From an uncultured Muribaculum sp. (GTDB lineage: Bacteria > Bacteroidota > Bacteroidia > Bacteroidales > Muribaculaceae): 16,679 nucleotides of DNA. Each line of letters begins with the position of its first letter. Within the stretch, counting starts at the first letter, position 1. A model generated the notes under the pieces. It saw only the letters and a program-made list of their open reading frames with translations, did no database searches and was not told the origin of the DNA. Position numbers and translations under genes: made by a program. Where the stretch lies: NCBI GenBank assembly GCA_910578835.1, contig CAJTSK010000045.1, positions 1 to 16,679 of the forward strand. The letters run 5' to 3'. This document shows positions 8,179 through 15,596 of the stretch, piece by piece.

Positions 8179-9333
8179 TTATTTTGTCATGACTGTCTTT
8201 ACCGGCATACCATCGCGCACCTTCAGCAAAGCCGAGGTCACGTAACGTGATTCGGGAGTAATACCTTTTGTCACCATGCGCATCGAGTCACGGTAGACAC
8301 CGCCTACCTCAACAGGGGTATAGACCACCTTTCCGGAATCGTTGACCACATATAGATACTTGCCGAGCTGGTCAGTGCCGATTGAGGCATCTTTCACGAG
8401 CATCGCACGGGGATTGTTGTCATAGGGCAGATTCACGGTCACATACATGCCGTCGCGCAACTCCCCGTAAGGGTTGTCGACCATCACTTTAAGTGTAAGA
8501 GTGCCGGTCTTCTTATCTATCGACGGCGATGTATAAAACAGGTCGGCTGTATATTCATGAGGAAGCGATTCCTCAAATTTAAGCGGCACCTTGCGGTAAA
8601 GCGCCTTTATCTCAGGGTCGGCGTTGTCACCCATCATACGCTCATATTGAGAATCCTCGATGGCAAATGACACAACCAGCGATGAATCGTCATACAAAGT
8701 TGCAAGCGTGAACGGCGAACCCTCTCCGTTAATGTAGTTGCCTACATCTATGGTCGAGGAGGTTATATGTCCGGTAAAGGGGGCACGAACGGTACAATAC
8801 GACAGATTGGTGTTTGCCGTGCTGAGCGCGGCGCGTGCATTTTTTATTGCCGCCTCTGCCTGCTGCATATTGCTTTCAGCCTGTATGACCTCCATACGCG
8901 ACACCGCATCGCTCTCAAATGCCTTCTTCATTGCCTGACACTGCTTCGACGCATACTCATATTCACTCTGCGCCGTTGAAAGAGCTGCCTGTGCCTGCCT
9001 CACGGCATCATTGTATTTAGTAGGCTCGATAGTAAACAACACAGCGCCCTTCTTGACGAGAGTGCCACCATCATAATTTCTTGAAAGCAGCTGACCGTTG
9101 ACACGCGCCACCACATCTGCCGAAGCATTGGCATAGGCATAACCGGGATATGTCTTATAGAGCGTGATAGAGTCAATCTCAGGCACTGTCACGTTAACCG
9201 TAAGCTCACTTTCCCCTGACGAGGATTTCTTATTGCCACATGAAGAGGCAGTCGCAAACACCACCGTGGAGGCAAAGATAAGCCCGAAGAAAGAAGTATT
9301 GTTCATATTATGCTGCATTTTAATTATTTTCAC
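8179..9333 (-). CDS. Periplasmic adaptor (membrane fusion) lipoprotein of the RND pump
   Basis: The adaptor bridges the RND pump and the outer-membrane channel. It has 384 residues. A lipoprotein signal with box ASSC places the lipidated Cys at 32, followed by a Ser-rich tether, so it is anchored in a membrane facing the periplasm. Two halves of a lipoyl-like domain (about 68-105 and 178-205) flank an alpha-helical hairpin (about 107-175, Ala/Gln/Glu-rich heptads); a beta-barrel (about 215-300) and membrane-proximal domain follow. The first ATG (9333) is preferred over internal ATGs at codons 6 and 10 because it adds Lys2 and Lys5, giving the positive n-region a signal needs. The start overlaps the end of the upstream OMF gene by 14 bp, indicating translational coupling. 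Confidence 0.93.
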   Translation of the reverse strand: MKIIKMQHNMNNTSFFGLIFASTVVFATASSCGNKKSSSGESELTVNVTVPEIDSITLYKTYPGYAYANASADVVARVNGQLLSRNYDGGTLVKKGAVLFTIEPTKYNDAVRQAQAALSTAQSEYEYASKQCQAMKKAFESDAVSRMEVIQAESNMQQAEAAIKNARAALSTANTNLSYCTVRAPFTGHITSSTIDVGNYINGEGSPFTLATLYDDSSLVVSFAIEDSQYERMMGDNADPEIKALYRKVPLKFEESLPHEYTADLFYTSPSIDKKTGTLTLKVMVDNPYGELRDGMYVTVNLPYDNNPRAMLVKDASIGTDQLGKYLYVVNDSGKVVYTPVEVGGVYRDSMRMVTKGITPESRYVTSALLKVRDGMPVKTVMTK

Positions 9334-10741
9334 TCATCATATCCTCATCCCAGCCTCCGCCGAGCGCACTGTAAAGCGATATCAGCGCCGTTATGGCATC
9401 ACCCTGTGCCGTGACCAGTAAATTGGTATTTTCAAGAAGATTGAGCTGTGCCGTCACTACATCGCTAAACGGGTTCAGACCTCTTTTATAAAGGTCGAGC
9501 GAAAGATCAAGCGACTTGCGGCTCTGCTCCACCACATCATTAAGCACCGCGATTTTCCGCAATGTCGACAGATAGCTTGATATCGAATTGTCAACCTCCT
9601 CGACGGCTGTCATGACCGTGAGGTTATAGTTGTCAATACCGATTTCCATCTGTTCTCTCGCCGATGCCACGTTATACTTGCGGGCGAGCCCGTCAAACAC
9701 GGTCCATGTCAAGGTAGGAGCAATCGAATAGGTAAAGCTGTTGCTCTTAAACAGATTGCCAAATTCATGGGCGCTCGTGCCTATCGCCCCCTGCAAGGAG
9801 AGAGTAGGCAGAAAATCTTTCTTTGCCACACCCAGGGAGGCGGCATATACTGCAAGCTGCGACTCTGCTTCCACAATGTCGGGACGGCGCCGCAACAGCT
9901 CCGCCGGCACTCCCACAGGCACCAGCCTGCTGTAAGAGGGGAGCTTGCCCGGTACCTCAAGGCGCGCATATAGTGAATCGGGATACACGCCAAGCAGCAG
10001 CGCAAGCCCGTTGATAGTGGTGTGTATTCCTGATTCGAGTCCCGGCACCGATGCCTGGGTGGAGTAATAGACCACTTTAGCCTGGGTGACATCAAGCATC
10101 GACGCCAGCCCCGCCTCATGGCGCGCTTCGGTGATTTTCACGATTTTTGACTGAGAGGCTATATGCTCCATAGCCACTTCGCGCTCTGCCTGCCACACCC
10201 TTAGCTGTATATAGCTCTTGGCTATGTTGGCACAAAGGCTCGTCATCACAGCGGCATACTCGGCACGCGATGCGTCATACGCAGCCTTCTGTCCCTTAGA
10301 CTTTGCAGCAATCTTGCCAAACACATCAATCTCCCAGTTCATGTTAAGCCCGAATGAGAAATAATCGTTGACCGACGCATCGGTCACCACCGGCGAGATT
10401 GCCCCGGAACCCCGCTCTTTGGTCCATCCGGCACTGAGCCCTATTGTGGGGAAATAGCCCGCACGTACCGAGTTAAGCGACTGCTTGGCGATATTGATAC
10501 GCCGCGCCGCCATCACCACATTATAATTGTTAGCCACCCCCTCAGCGATAAGAGAGTCGAGAAGCGGGTCATCAAAGCGGGTCCACCAGTTGTCGTCGGT
10601 AGGCACTGTCTGGTCAAAATGCTCATTATACACCCAATGCCCGGGAAGTGAATCGTTGAGCAGATTTTGAGCGGATAAAGGAAGCGAGCCAAGCACGCCA
10701 CATCCCGCCAATAGTTGAACCATGAAACGTCGGATTGTCAT
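9320..10741 (-). CDS. TolC/OprM-like outer-membrane factor of the efflux operon
   Basis: This protein forms the trimeric outer-membrane channel and periplasmic tunnel through which the pump's substrates leave. It has 473 residues, usual for the NodT/OprM type. The conserved VGVPAELLRRRPDIVEAESQ segment (276-295) is the family hallmark, with long amphipathic helices rich in Ala, Gln and Glu on both sides forming the two repeat halves. The N-terminus MTIRRFMVQLLAGC contains a lipobox-like LAGC with Cys14, but hydrophobic residues continue to PLSA-Q (21-25), so a type I signal cut after Ala24 is also possible. It is the first gene of the operon, an unusual place for the channel, and its 3' end overlaps the adaptor gene by 14 bp. 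Confidence 0.93.
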   Translation of the reverse strand: MTIRRFMVQLLAGCGVLGSLPLSAQNLLNDSLPGHWVYNEHFDQTVPTDDNWWTRFDDPLLDSLIAEGVANNYNVVMAARRINIAKQSLNSVRAGYFPTIGLSAGWTKERGSGAISPVVTDASVNDYFSFGLNMNWEIDVFGKIAAKSKGQKAAYDASRAEYAAVMTSLCANIAKSYIQLRVWQAEREVAMEHIASQSKIVKITEARHEAGLASMLDVTQAKVVYYSTQASVPGLESGIHTTINGLALLLGVYPDSLYARLEVPGKLPSYSRLVPVGVPAELLRRRPDIVEAESQLAVYAASLGVAKKDFLPTLSLQGAIGTSAHEFGNLFKSNSFTYSIAPTLTWTVFDGLARKYNVASAREQMEIGIDNYNLTVMTAVEEVDNSISSYLSTLRKIAVLNDVVEQSRKSLDLSLDLYKRGLNPFSDVVTAQLNLLENTNLLVTAQGDAITALISLYSALGGGWDEDMMSENN

Positions 10742-10760
10742 ACGTAATAATTTCAGTCAG

Positions 10761-10768
10761 TAAATATA
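10761..10768 (-). promoter_or_regulatory. Candidate -7 element of the efflux operon
   Basis: The minus strand reads TATATTTA, seven of eight positions fitting TAnnTTTG, 19 bp upstream of the OMF start codon. I see no convincing -33 element at the usual 19-21 bp spacing. No regulator gene adjoins the operon. Confidence 0.3.
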
Positions 10769-10895
10769 ACCGTCACCGCGTCAATGTAGTTTAAACGATT
10801 TCACAGTTATTTAACCCCTTTTTCAATAAATTGTGTTAAGACCCCTGCTCACAAGACACCCTTTTTGACCCGCAATTTTGCCTGAGCGATGCCAA

Positions 10896-10914
10896 AAGTG
10901 TAGCTTTTACACTT
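10896..10914. promoter_or_regulatory. Inverted repeat, candidate operator in the divergent spacer
   Basis: AAGTGTA (10896-10902) and TACACTT (10908-10914) form a perfect 7-bp inverted repeat with a 5-bp centre. It lies 111 bp before the first GH51 start codon and about 155 bp before the OMF start on the other strand. Its size and symmetry suit a dimeric regulator; which gene it would serve cannot be told from the sequence. Confidence 0.35.
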
Positions 10915-10933
10915 ATTTTCTCACTTTTCGCCC

Positions 10934-10952
10934 GTAAAAATATGTATTTTAC
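10934..10952. promoter_or_regulatory. Inverted repeat overlapping the GH51 promoter's upstream region
   Basis: GTAAAA (10934-10939) and TTTTAC (10947-10952) are inverted around a 7-bp centre. The right arm ends 11 bp before the -7 element at 10964, so a bound protein would cover the expected -33 region. It could be an operator or a chance AT-rich palindrome. Confidence 0.3.
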
Positions 10953-10963
10953 TGATTTTGGGT

Positions 10964-10971
10964 TATATTTG
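10964..10971 (+). promoter_or_regulatory. Promoter -7 element of the arabinofuranosidase operon
   Basis: TATATTTG is a full match to the Bacteroidota -7 consensus TAnnTTTG, 35 bp upstream of the ATG. The predicted start near 10979 gives a leader of about 28 nt. The -33 position holds no clear TTTG, which would fit a promoter that needs an activator. Confidence 0.5.
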
Positions 10972-11006
10972 CAGATATTAGACTTCATAACGACATACTA
11001 TTTATC

Positions 11007-12980
11007 ATGAATATCACAACACGGATGCTCGCTGCGGCGATTGCTTTCACCGGCTTATCGGCGACAGCGGCTACCACAGTCGACATTGACCTTGGCAAGA
11101 AAGGCGCCCCGGTTGCGCCGACTATGTACGGATTGTTTTTTGAGGATATCAATTATGCTGCCGACGGAGGACTTTACGCGGAGAAAATCAAAAATCGCTC
11201 CTTTGAATTTCCACAGCCATTCACCGGCTGGACAGTCGCCGGCAATGTGGAGTTGCTCGACAACGGGCCCTTTGAGCGCAACCCCCACTTTGTAAGGCTT
11301 AAGCCTGCAGGACATCCCCACAAACATACCGCGCTCGAAAACGAAGGATATTTCGGTGTATCATTTGAGGCGGGCAAGCAATACCGCTTTTCAGTGTGGG
11401 CACGCGCCTTGGAGTCGCCGGCAAAGCTACGCATCGAGCTTGTCGACCCCGCCGCCGACGGCGAGACCCACGCGATAGCACAACAGGAAATTACCGTGAT
11501 GCCCGGCGAATGGCAGAAATATACCGCCCTGCTCACTCCGGGGGCAACCGTGGAAAAAGGCAGGCTAAGGGTGTTTCTCTGCCGTCCTGAATCGGAAGTG
11601 GACCTTGAGCATATATCACTGATGCCCGTCGACACCTGGAAAGGGCGCGAAAACGGACTGCGCAACGATCTTGCACAAGCGCTTTACGACACCCATCCGG
11701 GAGTATTCCGATTTCCCGGTGGATGCATAGTCGAGGGCACCGACCTCGCCACCCGATATCAGTGGAAAAACACTGTCGGACCGGTCGAAAACCGCCCGCT
11801 TAACGAAAACCGCTGGCACTATACATTTGCCCATCGTTTCTATCCCGACTATTACCAGAGCGGCGGACTCGGATTTTTTGAATTTTTCCAGCTCTGTGAG
11901 GATATGGGCGCGGCACCGCTCCCTGTGGTAAGCGTAGGGCTTGCCTGTCAGTATCAGAACAATGCCGATTCATGCCATGTGCCTGTCGACGACCTGCAGC
12001 CCTACATCGATGACGCACTCGACCTCATCCAGTTTGCCAACGGCGACACTACCACAGTATGGGGCAAAGTGCGCTCCGATATGGGACACCCGGCCCCCTT
12101 CGGACTTAAATACATAGGCATAGGCAACGAACAGTGGGGTGAAGAGTTCACTGTGCGCCTACAGCCATTTATCAAGGCTATCCGCAAGGCATATCCCGAT
12201 ATACGCATAGTAGGGTCGTCAGGACCCGCTCCCGACGGAAAAGACTTTGACTACCTTTGGGGTGAGATGACCCGTCTCGGCGCCGACCTTGTCGATGAGC
12301 ATTTCTATCGTCCCGAAAGCTGGTTTATCGCGTCAGCCGACCGCTATGACTCCTATTCCCGGAAGGGTCCGAAGGTATTTGCCGGAGAATATGCCTGCCA
12401 CGGCGCGGGAAAGAAGCGCAACCATTTCAATGCCGCCCTTCTCGAAGCAGCCTTTATGACGGGACTGGAGCGCAACGCCGACATCGTGGAGATGGCTACC
12501 TACGCGCCGCTTTTCGCCCATGTCGAGGGCTGGCAGTGGCGTCCCGACATGATATGGTATGACAATCTCCGCTCGGTGAAGACAGCCAGCTACCACGTGC
12601 AGAAACTTTACTCCGACAACAAAGGCACCCATACGGCTACACTTACCGTCGACGGCAAGCCCGCGACAGGGGGCGACACCGGGCTTTACGCCTCTGCCGT
12701 GCGCGACGACAGCGACGGAAGCTACATAGTCAAGGCGGTCAATATCACCGGCGAGCCGATTGACCTGAACCTGAAAGTAAAAGGGCTGAAAAAAGGCAAG
12801 ATGCCTGACACCGTGACAATCACCACCCTCCACGCCGGCGACGACGAGGAAAACACGCTTGACAATCCACGTCTCATCGAGCCGCAGACACGCACCATGA
12901 CTGTTGACGCTGCCGCCGACTGGAACACCGTGTTGCCCGCAAAGACATTTGCCGTCTACCGCTTTTCAAAATCCAAATAA
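11007..12980 (+). CDS. Secreted GH51 alpha-L-arabinofuranosidase, long form
   Basis: A retaining glycosidase that removes terminal alpha-L-arabinofuranosyl groups from arabinan or arabinoxylan fragments. The 657 residues begin with a signal peptide (MNITTRMLAAAIAFTGLSATA, likely cut near 21). YGLFFEDINYAADGGLYAE (41-59) opens the catalytic module. A jelly-roll region of carbohydrate-binding type (about 72-208) is inserted before the rest of the barrel. HPGVFRFPGGCIVEG (230-244) follows. The acid/base is E375 in GIGNEQW and the nucleophile E461 in FAGEYA. A beta-sandwich closes the C-terminus. It heads a two-gene unit: the next GH51 starts 37 bp later. The substrate is inferred from the family. 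Periplasmic or surface location cannot be decided, since there is no lipobox. Confidence 0.93.
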   Translation: MNITTRMLAAAIAFTGLSATAATTVDIDLGKKGAPVAPTMYGLFFEDINYAADGGLYAEKIKNRSFEFPQPFTGWTVAGNVELLDNGPFERNPHFVRLKPAGHPHKHTALENEGYFGVSFEAGKQYRFSVWARALESPAKLRIELVDPAADGETHAIAQQEITVMPGEWQKYTALLTPGATVEKGRLRVFLCRPESEVDLEHISLMPVDTWKGRENGLRNDLAQALYDTHPGVFRFPGGCIVEGTDLATRYQWKNTVGPVENRPLNENRWHYTFAHRFYPDYYQSGGLGFFEFFQLCEDMGAAPLPVVSVGLACQYQNNADSCHVPVDDLQPYIDDALDLIQFANGDTTTVWGKVRSDMGHPAPFGLKYIGIGNEQWGEEFTVRLQPFIKAIRKAYPDIRIVGSSGPAPDGKDFDYLWGEMTRLGADLVDEHFYRPESWFIASADRYDSYSRKGPKVFAGEYACHGAGKKRNHFNAALLEAAFMTGLERNADIVEMATYAPLFAHVEGWQWRPDMIWYDNLRSVKTASYHVQKLYSDNKGTHTATLTVDGKPATGGDTGLYASAVRDDSDGSYIVKAVNITGEPIDLNLKVKGLKKGKMPDTVTITTLHAGDDEENTLDNPRLIEPQTRTMTVDAAADWNTVLPAKTFAVYRFSKSK

Positions 12981-13017
12981 CCAAATAATACAACCAATCA
13001 ACCCAAAAAGACACGAC

Positions 13018-14565
13018 ATGAATAAAATGCTTAAAACATGTGCAGGCGTTGCAATGATGGCGGCAGTCACACTACCCGCCGGCGCCAAAGAGAGTTTCAC
13101 CATCTCCCTCAATCCTCAGGAGTCAGCTCCTGTAATCGCTCCCGAAATCTATGGTCAGTTTGCCGAGCACCTCGGACGCTGCATCTACGGAGGCATCTGG
13201 GTAGGCGAAGATTCGCCGATTCCCAACACCAACGGCTACCGCAACGATGTGCTGGAAGCTTTCAAGGCTCTCCAAATCCCGGTATTGCGCTGGCCCGGAG
13301 GCTGCTTTGCCGATGAATACCACTGGGTCGACGGTATAGGACCGAAAGAAAACCGTCCACGCATGGTCAACAACAACTGGGGAGGCACAGTCGAAGACAA
13401 CAGCTTCGGAACACACGAATTTTTCAACCTCTGCGAACTCCTCGGCACAGAGCCTTACCTGAGCGGAAACGTAGGCAGCGGCTCTGTGGAAGAACTTGCA
13501 AAATGGGTTGAGTATATCACCGCCGAAGAGGGTCCCATGGCTAAAGTGCGTAAGGAAAACGGACGAGAAAAACCGTGGAAGCTCAAATATCTCGGTGTAG
13601 GAAATGAAAGCTGGGGCTGCGGAGGAAGCTTTACTCCGGAGTACTACGCCGACGTGTACCGCCGCTACCAGACCTATTGCCGCAACTTCGACGGTAACCG
13701 TCTCTTCAAGATAGCATCGGGCGCAAGCGACTATGACTATAACTGGACCGAAGTGCTCATGGACCGCGCCCGCAACAACATGGACGGCTTGTCACTTCAC
13801 TATTACACCGTGACCGGATGGAACGGCAGCAAAGGCTCCGCAACACAGTTTAGCGACGACGACTATTACTGGACACTTGGAAAGTGTCTTGAAGTGGGCG
13901 ACGTTATACGCAAGCACTGCGACATCATGGACAAGACCGACCCCAAGAAACGCGTGGCGCTCATGGTCGACGAATGGGGAACATGGTGGGATGTAGAGCC
14001 CGGCACCAATCCCGGACACCTGTATCAGCAAAACACCATGCGCGACGCAATGGTAGCCGCCCTTTCGCTCAACACATTCCACAACTTTGCCGACCGCGTG
14101 AAAATGGCAAACATCGCCCAGATCGCCAATGTGCTTCAGGCAATGGTGCTTACCAAAGATGACAAGATGGTGCTCACCCCCAGCTACTATGTGTTCAAGA
14201 TGTATATCCCCCATCAGGGAGCGAAACTGATACCGCTTACCGTCAACACTACCTACCGCCAGACCTCCGACAAGCGTCTCGTGCCCGTAGTGAGCGCAAC
14301 CGCATCGGAAAAAGATGGCAAGGTGACAATATCACTTGTCAACACCGACCTCAAGGAAGCCTGCAATGTAGCCGTGCCGCTCGGTTCAATAAAAGGCAAG
14401 AAGGCGACAGGCGAAATCCTTACCGCCTCTGACGCGCGCGATTTCAACGACTTTGACAGCCCGGAGAAAGTGACCCTCAAGCCCTACACCAAGGCAAAAA
14501 TCAACAAGGGCGCACTCAACGTAGACCTTCCCCCGATGTCAATCGTCACTCTCACCATAGAGTAA
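13018..14565 (+). CDS. Secreted GH51 alpha-L-arabinofuranosidase, short form
   Basis: A second retaining arabinofuranosidase of 515 residues without the inserted jelly-roll domain. The signal peptide MNKMLKTCAGVAMMAAVTLPAGA ends near residue 23; ATG 13018 is chosen because it gives this signal, while an upstream in-frame ATG at 12904 lies inside the preceding gene. IYGQFAEHLGRCIYGGIWVG (44-63) and LRWPGGCFADEYHWVDGIGP (90-109) are typical of the subgroup. The acid/base is E197 in GVGNESWGCGG and the nucleophile E319 in MVDEWGTWWD. With the upstream GH51 it probably forms one operon with complementary linkage preferences, a common pairing in gut Bacteroidota, although the linkage of each enzyme cannot be read here. 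No susC/susD genes are present in the window. A strong terminator follows. Confidence 0.95.
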   Translation: MNKMLKTCAGVAMMAAVTLPAGAKESFTISLNPQESAPVIAPEIYGQFAEHLGRCIYGGIWVGEDSPIPNTNGYRNDVLEAFKALQIPVLRWPGGCFADEYHWVDGIGPKENRPRMVNNNWGGTVEDNSFGTHEFFNLCELLGTEPYLSGNVGSGSVEELAKWVEYITAEEGPMAKVRKENGREKPWKLKYLGVGNESWGCGGSFTPEYYADVYRRYQTYCRNFDGNRLFKIASGASDYDYNWTEVLMDRARNNMDGLSLHYYTVTGWNGSKGSATQFSDDDYYWTLGKCLEVGDVIRKHCDIMDKTDPKKRVALMVDEWGTWWDVEPGTNPGHLYQQNTMRDAMVAALSLNTFHNFADRVKMANIAQIANVLQAMVLTKDDKMVLTPSYYVFKMYIPHQGAKLIPLTVNTTYRQTSDKRLVPVVSATASEKDGKVTISLVNTDLKEACNVAVPLGSIKGKKATGEILTASDARDFNDFDSPEKVTLKPYTKAKINKGALNVDLPPMSIVTLTIE

Positions 14566-14589
14566 GAGTCTCACCCCTACAGACACAGT

Positions 14590-14628
14590 CGCGGGAGCAC
14601 CTTTAAAAGATGCTCCCGCGCTTATTAT
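14590..14628 (+). terminator. Intrinsic terminator of the arabinofuranosidase operon
   Basis: A perfect 10-bp GC-rich stem (CGCGGGAGCA at 14590-14599, TGCTCCCGCG at 14611-14620) with an 11-nt loop is followed by CTTATTATT. It starts 24 bp after the stop codon. The convergent lipoprotein gene ends at 14647, so it may also block minus-strand read-through, though no T-run faces that way. Confidence 0.8.
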
Positions 14629-14646
14629 TCAAAATAACCTGATTGA

Positions 14647-15087
14647 TTATTGTCTTTTCAAACGATAGTCTGAACCGTCGAAAGAAATTACCAACTCGTC
14701 GCCTATTATATAGCAAGGCTCCAGATCGATGTCATCATCATATACTTCATCGGGATAATCGGAATGCCTGCCCACAATCGATATCAAAAAGACTCTTGTC
14801 CCATAGTCGAAGTCGTCATCCTCATCAAAATCATATGACGACAGCTTATAAGTACCGCTGAATGACCAACCATATTCAGGGTGGTTGGCATCCTCGCCTT
14901 TAGCCGTCATCTTGCCGTCGGCAGTAAATGTCATTGTGACCACATCATCTCCATAGTAACCACCTTCGTGGTCAAATGTACCGACGAGGGCATCTGAACC
15001 GGCATCATCATCGTCATCACCACATGATGTGAAACCCGCACAACAGGCAATCACCAACATTAATGCAAAAAATTTAAACTTTTTCAT
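14647..15087 (-). CDS. Small acidic lipoprotein with lipocalin-like pattern, unknown function
   Basis: The 146-residue product starts with Lys-rich MKKFKFF, a hydrophobic stretch and the box FTSC, giving lipidated Cys22. It is followed by Gly and five Asp residues, the acidic signature reported for surface-exposed Bacteroidota lipoproteins. The mature part begins LVGTFDHEG and alternates short beta strands such as VVTMTFTADGKMTAKG and WSFSGTYKL, ending ELVISFDGSDYRLKR, which resembles small lipocalin-like lipoproteins of this phylum. It is very acidic, with Asp/Glu clusters at about 87-96 and 111-122. Function is unknown. It stands alone, convergent with the GH51 operon and divergent from the insertion sequence, whose left end lies about 90 bp upstream of its start. 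Confidence 0.8.
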   Translation of the reverse strand: MKKFKFFALMLVIACCAGFTSCGDDDDDAGSDALVGTFDHEGGYYGDDVVTMTFTADGKMTAKGEDANHPEYGWSFSGTYKLSSYDFDEDDDFDYGTRVFLISIVGRHSDYPDEVYDDDIDLEPCYIIGDELVISFDGSDYRLKRQ

Positions 15088-15102
15088 TGTTAAAAACTGA
15101 TA

Positions 15103-15132
15103 TTAATATAGTTAATAAATAAAGTAGCCAAA
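15103..15132 (-). promoter_or_regulatory. Candidate promoter of the small lipoprotein gene
   Basis: On the minus strand TTTG (15132-15129) is followed after 18 bp by TATATTAA (15110-15103), which agrees with TAnnTTTG at six of eight positions. It lies 16 bp upstream of the start codon, between the gene and the insertion sequence. Confidence 0.35.
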
Positions 15133-15179
15133 TTCACCTCACGGTAATCATGCACGGCAACCAAAATATCGGGTCAGCG

Positions 15180-15209
15180 GATTTTTCCGGTGGGCGGAGG
15201 GGTGATGTC
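15180..15209 (+). repeat. Left terminal inverted repeat of the IS
   Basis: This 30-bp stretch, starting GATTTTTCCGG and ending GTGATGTC, is the exact reverse complement of 16600-16629. It lies upstream of the first transposase ORF. Confidence 0.95.
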
Positions 15210-15221
15210 GGAGTATAGTGT

Positions 15222-15229
15222 TATCTTTG
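15222..15229 (+). promoter_or_regulatory. Candidate -7 element of the IS transposase promoter
   Basis: TATCTTTG matches TAnnTTTG in full and ends 6 bp before the ATG at 15236, so a transcript from it would be leaderless or nearly so. No clear -33 element is seen. The usual location just inside the left repeat supports a transposase promoter. Confidence 0.4.
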
Positions 15230-15235
15230 CAAAAT

Positions 15236-15586
15236 ATGAAACCAGATCAGTTACTCAGAGCCATATTGCCCGATGTGTTGATAGACAACTTCGATATCGA
15301 TCGATTTGAAAAAAGCGATACCCGCTTCGACATATGGCTTGATGAGAAGAAAGAGCAACTTCGCGAAGACAAGTACAATAATGACATAATCTCCTACGGA
15401 TTCGGCGATTACCGCACCATACAGGATTATCCGATACGTGGGCGCGCCACATACCTGCATGTGCGGAAGCGCAAGTGGCTTGACAAAGCTACCGGCGAGA
15501 TATTCAGCTATGAGTGGGACATCTCCGAGTTCGACGGCACGCGGCTTAACGCCGAGTTTGTCGCTTTTTTAAAAGAGGGAGATTGA
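15236..15586 (+). CDS. ISAon1-type transposase N-terminal region protein (first frame)
   Basis: A 116-residue product ending in FVAFLKEGD. Its central RGRATYLHVRKRKWLDKATGE (69-89) is the basic, Trp-containing segment I associate with the separate N-region protein of ISAon1-type elements, probably DNA-binding. ATG 15236 is preferred to a GTG at 15218, which lies inside the extended inverted repeat. The C-terminal codons run over six T and four A residues (15565-15574). The catalytic ORF follows in the +1 frame and is open from 15573, so the two frames overlap by about 14 bp. It may act as a separate protein or be joined to the catalytic part by frameshifting. Confidence 0.8.
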   Translation: MKPDQLLRAILPDVLIDNFDIDRFEKSDTRFDIWLDEKKEQLREDKYNNDIISYGFGDYRTIQDYPIRGRATYLHVRKRKWLDKATGEIFSYEWDISEFDGTRLNAEFVAFLKEGD

Positions 15587-15596
15587 AAGCACTCCC

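Noticed and set aside
10800..10990. Possible riboswitch or small RNA in the divergent spacer.
   Set aside because: The predicted leader of the GH51 transcript is only about 28 nt, and no conserved riboswitch core or terminator pair is visible.
12904..13017. An upstream in-frame ATG for the second GH51, overlapping the first gene.
   Set aside because: It would bury the signal peptide behind 38 residues; ATG 13018 gives a normal Lys-containing signal.
15564..15571. T TTT TTA, a classical -1 slippery heptamer in the first transposase frame.
   Set aside because: A -1 shift enters the frame that stops at 15598-15600 and does not reach the catalytic ORF, which needs +1 (or -2).
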